Origin: Sulfuritalea sp.
Lineage (GTDB): Bacteria > Pseudomonadota > Gammaproteobacteria > Burkholderiales > Rhodocyclaceae
NCBI GenBank assembly: GCA_016708585.1
Contig: JADJFK010000007.1
Coordinates: forward strand, 186,001 to 250,000
Direction of reading: 5' to 3'
DNA length: 64,000 nt
Shown: piece by piece, positions 6,934-13,073 of the stretch
Layout of the letters: each line of letters starts with the position of its first letter
Position numbering within the stretch: position 1 is the stretch's first letter
Made by a program: the position numbers and the translations under genes
The notes under the pieces: model-generated
What the model was told of the DNA's origin: nothing
Database searches by the model: none
What the model saw: only the letters and a program-made list of their open reading frames with translations

Positions 6934-7479
6934 ATGTACCGCTCCAAGGCGAATCCACAAGTCGTGCTCCGTCCCCAGGACCTGGTGGTCCTGCTTCGTC
7001 TGTCGCTCGAGCAGGGCATGCCGCCGACCTATGCGGTGCTGGGTGGGGAACTCGGCCTGACCGCTTCCGAGGTGCACGCCGGACTGGAACGTGCGGCGTC
7101 GGCGCAGTTGGCGCGCAAGGATGCGGCGGGCAAGGCGACGGTGGTGCGCGAGGCCTTGCGCATGTTCGTCCAGCACGGTGCGCGCTACTGCTTTCCTGCA
7201 ACGCGGGGCGAAATGACGCGCGGCATGCCGACGGGTTACGCGGCGGCGCCGTTGAAAGACCTGATCATGCAGCCCAACGAACCGCCACCGGTGTGGCCGC
7301 ACAAGACCGGCAGCGTGCGCGGCGCGGCGTTCTATCCTTTGTATCCGACGGTGCCCGACGCGGCGACCCGCAATCCGGCACTGTATGAACTGCTGGTACT
7401 GTTCGACGCGGTGCGCGGCGGCAGCCCGCGCGAACGCGCCATCGCCCTGCAATTGCTCGACGAGCGGCTGGCGTCATGA
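6934..7479 (+). CDS. putative DNA-binding antitoxin-like protein
   Basis: In this 181-residue protein residues 10-65 look like a winged helix-turn-helix (LRPQDLVVLLRLSLEQ, then PTYAVLGGELGLTASEVHAGLERAASAQL), recalling MarR/ArsR-type recognition helices. The second half (GARYCFPATRGEMTRGMPTGYAAAPLKDLI, then TVPDAATRNPALYELLVLFDAVRGGSPRERAIA) is unfamiliar to me. It overlaps the nucleotidyltransferase gene by 4 bp, in the arrangement of AbiEi/AbiEii-type antitoxin-toxin pairs, and sits right behind a perfect palindrome. No clear Shine-Dalgarno precedes the ATG. I infer an autoregulatory antitoxin, but the family is not established. Confidence 0.6.
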   Translation: MYRSKANPQVVLRPQDLVVLLRLSLEQGMPPTYAVLGGELGLTASEVHAGLERAASAQLARKDAAGKATVVREALRMFVQHGARYCFPATRGEMTRGMPTGYAAAPLKDLIMQPNEPPPVWPHKTGSVRGAAFYPLYPTVPDAATRNPALYELLVLFDAVRGGSPRERAIALQLLDERLAS

Positions 7480-8180
7480 ACCCCAACGATCCCAATGTGG
7501 TCATGATGGAACTGGTGGCCGAGCGTCTGGGCGATGGCTTGCGCGAAGAGCTGGTCTTCGTCGGCGGTGCGGTGACCGGGCTGCTGATCACCGATCCGGC
7601 ACAGCCGGCCATCCGCCCGACCGAGGACGTGGACCTGATTGTGCAGGCGGCAGTCCGCGCCGATTATGCGCTCGTGGAAAAAGCCTTGCGCGCGCGAGGA
7701 TTCGTCAACGACATAAGCAAGGATGCGCCCATCTGTCGCTGGCGCGTCGGTGCGGTGACGGTCGACGTGATGCCGACCCTGAAGGAAATTCTGGGCTTTT
7801 CGAATCGCTGGTATCCCCTGGCGCTGAAAACCTCGCGCAAAACGTCCTTGCCGAGCGGCATGTCCATTCGCCTGGTGACGGCGCCGGTGTTCCTTGCGAC
7901 CAAATTCGAGGCTTTCGCCGACCGCGGGAAGCATGACTATCTTTTCAGCCACGACCTGGGCGACCTGATTTCCGTCATCGATGGACGCGATGAACTCCTT
8001 GCCGAATGCGCCCGGCTCGATGATGAGCTGAAAGGCTATCTGCGCGACCGGGTAGGGCGCCTGCTCGCGACGCCGGCATTTCTCGAAGCCCTGCCCGGGC
8101 ACTTGCCGGGCGATGCCGCCAGCCAGGCACGCCTGCCAGATCTTGAAGACAAACTGCGACTGCTGGCAAAACTGGGCTGA
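7476..8180 (+). CDS. AbiEii-type nucleotidyltransferase (putative toxin)
   Basis: The 234-residue protein carries the pol-beta-like nucleotidyltransferase core: a glycine pair in VFVGGAVTGLLI (about residues 26-37), the Asp-x-Asp pair in RPTEDVDLIVQ (about 48-58) and a third acidic strand in WRVGAVTVDVMPT (about 88-100). These are the catalytic features of AbiEii/MenT-like toxins that modify tRNA or other substrates (family knowledge). A KFEAFADRGKHDYLFSHDLGDLI segment matches the usual KxxAxxDRxKxxDxxDL motif. It starts inside the preceding gene (4-bp overlap). All catalytic residues are present, so it looks active. Confidence 0.75.
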   Translation: MNPNDPNVVMMELVAERLGDGLREELVFVGGAVTGLLITDPAQPAIRPTEDVDLIVQAAVRADYALVEKALRARGFVNDISKDAPICRWRVGAVTVDVMPTLKEILGFSNRWYPLALKTSRKTSLPSGMSIRLVTAPVFLATKFEAFADRGKHDYLFSHDLGDLISVIDGRDELLAECARLDDELKGYLRDRVGRLLATPAFLEALPGHLPGDAASQARLPDLEDKLRLLAKLG

Positions 8181-8182
8181 GC

Positions 8183-8260
8183 ATGAACGCTGCCACCCTC
8201 GTCCTGAAATCCTGGAACTACTGCAACGTGCCGGCCGACCTTCGGCTCGACGCCTTGTAA
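8183..8260 (+). pseudogene. fragment resembling the start of hsdM (type I DNA methyltransferase)
   Basis: The 25-codon frame begins MNAATLVLKSWNYCNV. Type I modification subunits typically begin with NAxxLVxKLWNYCNVLRDDG, so the match covers nearly the whole fragment up to the Val. After that the sequence diverges and stops where copy 4 of the dispersed repeat begins. It starts two bases after the nucleotidyltransferase gene. It is probably the remnant of a deleted restriction-modification gene; similarity over such a short stretch leaves some doubt. Confidence 0.55.
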
Positions 8261-8283
8261 AAGTCGGTGCCAGCGCCACGGCG
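8258..8283 (+). repeat. 26-bp dispersed repeat, copy 4 (diverged)
   Basis: It shares AAAAGTCGG at the start and CACGGCG at the end, with changes in the centre. It truncates the hsdM-like fragment: its first bases provide the TAA stop. The stretch 8284-8425 that follows holds nothing else I recognise. Confidence 0.65.
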
Positions 8284-8425
8284 TTTGCGCATGCCAAAGG
8301 GAATTTCCCGGCGCTTTGCCGGTCCATGGCGGGTCGGGAGCAAGCTCGCGCGCCGATTGCCGCCGATTGACCGATTTGACCGCCGCCTTCCGGCACGGAA
8401 TACTGACAAAAACAACGAATTCCCC

Positions 8426-9118
8426 ATGCGCTCCCCCATTCCCCAGAATCCAGATCCGCAGGCCGACGGACCCGATGAACCCGACGCTCCGGTCCGGGCA
8501 AAGTCGATCGCCAAGTATCGCCAGCGCGCCGCCGGTTACGACGCGACCTGCGGGCCGACCTGGCCGATCCGCGAACGCGCCGTCGCCGCGCTGCAGTTGC
8601 AGCCCGGCCAGCGCGTGCTCGATGTCGGCTGCGGCACGGGCTTGAGCCTGGAGTTGCTGCGCGCCGCCGTCGGCGAGGACGGCATGGTCTATGGCTGCGA
8701 CCAGAGCCCCGAGATGCTCGCCATCGCGCGCCAGCGCCAGGCCGATGCGGGCTGGAGCAACGTGCAACTGATGCAGAGCGCCGCACAGCTTGTGGAGTTG
8801 CCGGAAGCGGTCGACGCGCTGCTGTTCCACTACACCCACGACGTGCTGCGCTCGCCGGCGGCGCTGGCGCGGCTGCTGGCCTGCGCCCGGCCGCAGGCGC
8901 GGGTGGCGATCGCCGGCGTCAAATACTTTCCCGGCTGGCTGGCGCCGCTGAACCTGTGGGTGTATTTCAAGAACTACGGCTACAACGGCGCGCCCGGCGA
9001 ACTGGCGACGCCGTGGGATCGCATCCTGCCTTTCCTCGACGGCTGGCAGATGGAGCCGACCCAGTTCGGCATGGGCTACATCGGCAGCGGCCGCGTCGCC
9101 GCGGCGAAGGCCGCATGA
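8426..9118 (+). CDS. class I SAM-dependent methyltransferase
   Basis: The 230-residue protein has the SAM-binding motif VLDVGCGTGLSLELL at about residues 64-78, an acidic second strand (VYGCDQSPEMLAIARQR) and a LLFHYTHDVLRSP segment where the fourth strand is expected. The substrate cannot be told from sequence. Aromatic segments (WLAPLNLWVYFKNYGYNG) suggest a hydrophobic substrate such as a lipid or quinone (inference). The frame is open 159 bp upstream, but the ATG at 8426 starts at a natural domain border. Confidence 0.8.
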   Translation: MRSPIPQNPDPQADGPDEPDAPVRAKSIAKYRQRAAGYDATCGPTWPIRERAVAALQLQPGQRVLDVGCGTGLSLELLRAAVGEDGMVYGCDQSPEMLAIARQRQADAGWSNVQLMQSAAQLVELPEAVDALLFHYTHDVLRSPAALARLLACARPQARVAIAGVKYFPGWLAPLNLWVYFKNYGYNGAPGELATPWDRILPFLDGWQMEPTQFGMGYIGSGRVAAAKAA

Positions 9119-9178
9119 GCACCCCGCACGGCCGCCCGAAGGGGCGCCAGTCACTACACGGAGCCGCGCAGCGGCGAA

Positions 9179-9222
9179 CCCAAGTCACCCCCTTCCTCGG
9201 GGAGGGGGTTGGGGGGAGGGTA
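9179..9222. repeat. C-rich/G-rich intergenic hairpin
   Basis: Between the methyltransferase and the sulfatase-fold gene, CCCCCTTCCTC is followed by GGGGAGGGGG and a further G-rich run. Similar words recur between genes of many GC-rich bacteria (general knowledge). Only one copy is seen here. Confidence 0.4.
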
Positions 9223-9227
9223 CTCCG

Positions 9228-10973
9228 GTGAGCGAGAAGGCCCCGACCGCAAGCGCGGCAAGTTCACCGCCGTGGCGCCGCATTGCGGTGGCGGTGCTGG
9301 CCCTGCTGCTGCTCAACGGCATGCTGAGCTTCAGCACCTGGTGGCCGACGCCGGGCATCGTGCCGGACAAACGCCTGGCGCCGGAGTTCGTCGGCCTCTG
9401 GCTGCTGCTGCTGGCGGCGGTGGCATGGCGCGGCGCCCTGTCGTCGCGCACCCTGAGCGCGCTGGCGCTGGCCTACCTGCTGCTGGTGCTGGGCCGTTAC
9501 CTGGATGTCACCGCGCCCAGCCTGTTCGGCCGCGAAGTCAATCTGTACTGGGACGGGGCGCAGATTCCGCGCTTCCTGTGGGTCACGGCGCAGGATTTTC
9601 CGTGGTGGCTCAGCACCGGCGTGGTCGCCGTCGTGCTGCTGCTGCTATGGGGCCTGCACCGCCTGCTGCGCTGGGCCATCGCGGTGACGGCAGAGCACGC
9701 CGTGCCGCATGCGCTGCGCGCGCGCTGGGCCTGGCTCGCCACCGCCGCGGCGACGGTGCTGGTCGCCGCCAACTACGCCGGCGTGCGCGAGACCTGGCCG
9801 GTCGTCTCGAAGCCGGTGATCCCGACCTACGTGCGCCAGGCCGACCTGCTGCTCACTTCGCTTTCGGCGCAGCGGCTCGGGCAGGTGCTGCCGCCGTCCA
9901 CCACGCTGCAGGCGGCGCTGGCGGCGCCGCCCGGCAAGGCGCTGGGCGCGCTGGACGGGCGCGACGTGTATCTGATCTTCATGGAATCCTACGGCGCGGT
10001 GACCTACGACAACCCGCGTGCGGCGGCCGGGCTGGCGCAGGCGCGGCGGCGCTTTGCCGATGACATCGCCGCCGGCGGCCGGCAGGTGGTATCCGCCTTC
10101 ATCAGCTCGCCGACCTACGGCGGCGCCTCGGACCTGGCGCACCTGAGCGTGCTGTCCGGGCTCGACCTGTCCAACCCGATGCGCCACGACCTGCTGCTGA
10201 CCACCGAGCGGCCGACGCTGTCCACCCTGTTCCGCGCCAACGGCTACCGGGTTTTCGGGCTCTACCCGGCGCTGTGGTGGGAGTGGCCGGAGCGCGCCTT
10301 TTACGGCTTCGACGAGTTCCTCGCCAGCCGCGAGCTGGATTACCGCGGCCCGCCGCTGGGCTACTGGAAGATCCCCGACCAGTTCGCGCTGGCGCGCTTC
10401 GAGCAGCTGCATCCGCGCGGCGCCGATGCGCCGCCGCGCTTCGTGTTCTTTCCGACCATCACCTGCCATTTCCCGTTCAGCCCGGTGCCGCCCTACCAGC
10501 CCGACTGGCAGCGCGTGCTGGGCGACAAGCCGTTCGACGCCGCCGAGCTGGCGCGCGCGGAAAGCGAGCAGGTGGCCTGGCTCAACATGTTCCCCGACTA
10601 CCTGCGCATGGTCGAGTACACCTTGCGCTGGCTGGGCGGCTTCCTGCGCCAGGCGGAAGCGCGCGAGACGGTGTTCATCCTCCTCGGCGACCACCAGCCG
10701 ACGGCCAACATCAGCGGCGAGGGTTCCTCGTGGGACGTGCCGGTGCACATCGTCGCGCGCGACCCGGCGCTGCTGAAGCGCTTCACGGAACTGGGCTTCC
10801 ATGCCGGGCTGAACCCGCCGCGCAAATCGCTGGGCGGCATGCACGAACTGACCGCGCTGGTGCTGCGCGCGTTTGCCGAACCGCGCGCGCCGGCGACGCT
10901 GATCGCGGCGCAGACGGCGACGATGACTACGCCGGCCGCGATGCCGATCAACTCCGACGGAACGCTGAAATGA
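9228..10973 (+). CDS. membrane phosphoglycerol-transferase-like sulfatase-fold protein (LtaS/OpgB type)
   Basis: The 581-residue protein has about five membrane helices in its first 185 residues and an extracytoplasmic alkaline-phosphatase-superfamily domain. Visible motifs are VYLIFMESYGAV (metal-binding Glu), SPTYGGASDLAHLSVLSG (nucleophile loop) and ILLGDHQPTANISG (metal-binding Asp-His). This architecture is shared by lipoteichoic-acid synthases and by OpgB/MdoB, which moves phosphoglycerol from lipid to periplasmic glucans. Because GH17 and GT2 glucan genes follow directly, I infer an OpgB-like glucan-decorating role. The start is GTG at 9228. Its stop overlaps the next ATG (ATGA). Confidence 0.75.
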   Translation: MSEKAPTASAASSPPWRRIAVAVLALLLLNGMLSFSTWWPTPGIVPDKRLAPEFVGLWLLLLAAVAWRGALSSRTLSALALAYLLLVLGRYLDVTAPSLFGREVNLYWDGAQIPRFLWVTAQDFPWWLSTGVVAVVLLLLWGLHRLLRWAIAVTAEHAVPHALRARWAWLATAAATVLVAANYAGVRETWPVVSKPVIPTYVRQADLLLTSLSAQRLGQVLPPSTTLQAALAAPPGKALGALDGRDVYLIFMESYGAVTYDNPRAAAGLAQARRRFADDIAAGGRQVVSAFISSPTYGGASDLAHLSVLSGLDLSNPMRHDLLLTTERPTLSTLFRANGYRVFGLYPALWWEWPERAFYGFDEFLASRELDYRGPPLGYWKIPDQFALARFEQLHPRGADAPPRFVFFPTITCHFPFSPVPPYQPDWQRVLGDKPFDAAELARAESEQVAWLNMFPDYLRMVEYTLRWLGGFLRQAEARETVFILLGDHQPTANISGEGSSWDVPVHIVARDPALLKRFTELGFHAGLNPPRKSLGGMHELTALVLRAFAEPRAPATLIAAQTATMTTPAAMPINSDGTLK

Positions 10974-11398
10974 GCCCGACGGATATACGCCCGGCGCAGC
11001 GGCAGGCCTGGTGGGCGGCGCTTGCCGCGCCGCTTTCCGCGTCCATGGTCGCGCCATTAGTTGCGCTGTCCGCCGCGCTGCTGCTGGCGAGCCTGGCGCG
11101 CCATCGGCTGGTGGAGCCCGCCGCGCTCACCGCGCTGTGCGACGCCATGCCTTGGGACAGCCCGCGCTGCATCCTGCGCAACCTCACGGTGCAGGCCTTT
11201 GCCGGCGGGCGCCTGGGCATGTTCGCGCTGGCGCTTGCGGTGCTGGCGCTGCTGACGCGCTGGCGCACGGTCGGCCTGGTCGCGCTGGCCGCGGCCGGCG
11301 CCGGGCTGGTGCTCTACTCGACGCGCTGGGCTGCGCCGGCGGCACTGCTGGCCGGGCTGGCGCTGTTGCCCGCCATGACCGCAGGGCCGGCGCGATGA
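10970..11398 (+). CDS. small membrane protein of unknown function
   Basis: The 142-residue protein has about four hydrophobic segments (PLVALSAALLLASLA; LGMFALALAVLALL; TVGLVALAAAGAGLVLYST; AALLAGLALLPAM) and a CDAMPWDSPRCILRN loop with two cysteines on one side of the membrane. I recognise no family. It is translationally coupled to the sulfatase-fold gene by ATGA. Its 3' end overlaps the convergent GH17 gene by 85 bp, unusually long, so one of the two reading frames may end earlier in reality. It probably belongs to the glucan locus. Confidence 0.65.
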   Translation: MSPTDIRPAQRQAWWAALAAPLSASMVAPLVALSAALLLASLARHRLVEPAALTALCDAMPWDSPRCILRNLTVQAFAGGRLGMFALALAVLALLTRWRTVGLVALAAAGAGLVLYSTRWAAPAALLAGLALLPAMTAGPAR

Positions 11399-13071
11399 GT
11401 CCAACCGCAGGCAGCCGCCAGCGCCAGCAGCAGCACCGCGTAGAGCAGCGCCTGCGTGTTGGCGGGGCCTTCGAGGATGGCGATCAGGATGGCGCAGGCG
11501 GCACAGACGGCGGCCAGCAGTTTTTCTTCGCGCGCCGCGGCGGGCAGGCGGTCACCCAGCCAGGCGAGCGCCAGCAGCAGCAGCGCCGGCGCGGCAACGA
11601 CGGGCCAAGGCAGGGGTCGGTAGCGCGCATCGAAGACCAGACCGAGCGCGTCGACGGCCGCGAGGAACAGCAGGCCGGCCTGCGCGATCGCCAGCAGCCG
11701 CGCACCCGTCGCTGCCGGCGCGGCGAAGGCCGCCGCGATACCAACCCGGACGCCGCCGCGCACGCCGTCGGCGCCGTGTTGCAGCACCTGCGCCAACCGG
11801 CCGGCCGCCGCCGCGCCGCAGATCACCGAGAGCAGCAGCGCGCCGCCGCCGGAAATCCATTCCCACGCATTGCGGCTCCACAAGGGCAGCGCCTGTGTTT
11901 GCAGCAGGGCACAGGCGGCGACCAGCGCACCGGCGGCCGCAAGAGCGACGGTGGCCAGAAAATCCGTGGCCTCGGGCGCCGCATCGATAGTGCTCCGCCT
12001 GCGCCGCAACCCACCCGCCATCAAACCGACCGCCGCACCAGCCGCTGCGGTGAGCGGCAGCCAGAACCAGCGCGGGTCGGGCGGCAGCGGGCCGGCGAGC
12101 GGCACGCGCTGTATCCCATCGGCATCGAACAGGCCCCAGGTGCCGCCCATCGCGCCTTCGAGCGCGCGCTTCCAGGGCTGGTCGAAGGCTTCGATCAGGT
12201 TGAAGTCCAGCGGCTCTGCCGCCTGCCGCGCCAGCATGCCGCGCACGAAGCGCGCCTGTTCGTCACGCCCCGGCACCGCCGGGCCGCGCTGCCGTCCCGC
12301 CGCCGGCCAGCCGGTTTCGGCGATGAAGACCGGCGTGCTGCCGAAGTTCTGCCGCAATTGCGCGGCCACCGTGTACACATGGTCGACAGCCTGGTCGACG
12401 CCGACCGGCTCGTCTTCCCAATAGGGCAGGATGTGCGCCGCGACGATGTCGACATGCTCGCGCAATGCCGGCCCGTGACGCAGCCAGAATTCCCAGACAT
12501 CGGCGTAGGTCACCGGCACCGGCGACTCGCGCCGGGCGCGCGCGAGCAGCGCGGCCAGCGCCTCGGGCGCCAGTTCGCGGCGCAGCAGGACCTCGTTGCC
12601 GACCACCAGCAGCTGCACCACGTCGCGATACTCGTGCGCCAGGTCCAGCGCGCGGCGCAACTGGGCTTCGTTGGCCGCCGCGTCGCGCCCGATCCAGGCG
12701 CCGAGCACCACACGCAGCCCGAGGCGGCGGGCGACGGCCGGCACCGCGTCGAGGCCGTGGTCGAGGCCGTAGGTGCGCACGCAGCCGGTCACCGCCCTGA
12801 GCAGGCGCAGGTCGGCCTCGATGGCTTGCGGCGCGATGTGCAAGCCCGCGTCGAAGGGCGTCTCGCCGGCGCGGCGGAAGGGCGCGTAGGAGACGCAGGG
12901 CAGCATCTGCGTCCGGGGCGCACCGGCCGCCTCGGGCAAGGCCGCGGGGCGGCCCTGCGATACCGCCTGCGCCAGGATCAGCGCCAGCGCAATGGCGAGC
13001 AGGAGCAGCACCGCGCCGCGCCGGGCAGCGCCCGGGCGCTTGGCGGCGGGCTCGGAATCATGGGCAGGCAT
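11314..13071 (-). CDS. GH17-family membrane protein (beta-1,3-glucan-active)
   Basis: The 585-residue protein has one N-terminal membrane anchor (residues ~21-38), a periplasmic glycoside hydrolase family 17-like domain (~55-335) and about seven C-terminal helices. The GH17 acid/base lies in VVGNEVLL (Glu160) and the nucleophile in FIAETGWPAAG (Glu252). GH17 enzymes cut or transglycosylate beta-1,3-glucan. Bacterial membrane-bound members act in glucan branching or cyclisation (NdvC/BglX-like, family knowledge). It diverges from the GH17-GT2 fusion gene, whose longest possible start lies 2 bp away. Both GH17 domains share YNAFQRW/YAPFRR, HLLPYWE/HILPYWE and EAVDQPWK/EAFDQPWK motifs, so they are paralogues. 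Confidence 0.8.
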   Translation of the reverse strand: MPAHDSEPAAKRPGAARRGAVLLLLAIALALILAQAVSQGRPAALPEAAGAPRTQMLPCVSYAPFRRAGETPFDAGLHIAPQAIEADLRLLRAVTGCVRTYGLDHGLDAVPAVARRLGLRVVLGAWIGRDAAANEAQLRRALDLAHEYRDVVQLLVVGNEVLLRRELAPEALAALLARARRESPVPVTYADVWEFWLRHGPALREHVDIVAAHILPYWEDEPVGVDQAVDHVYTVAAQLRQNFGSTPVFIAETGWPAAGRQRGPAVPGRDEQARFVRGMLARQAAEPLDFNLIEAFDQPWKRALEGAMGGTWGLFDADGIQRVPLAGPLPPDPRWFWLPLTAAAGAAVGLMAGGLRRRRSTIDAAPEATDFLATVALAAAGALVAACALLQTQALPLWSRNAWEWISGGGALLLSVICGAAAAGRLAQVLQHGADGVRGGVRVGIAAAFAAPAATGARLLAIAQAGLLFLAAVDALGLVFDARYRPLPWPVVAAPALLLLALAWLGDRLPAAAREEKLLAAVCAACAILIAILEGPANTQALLYAVLLLALAAACGWTHRAGPAVMAGNSASPASSAAGAAQRVE

Positions 13072-13073
13072 CG

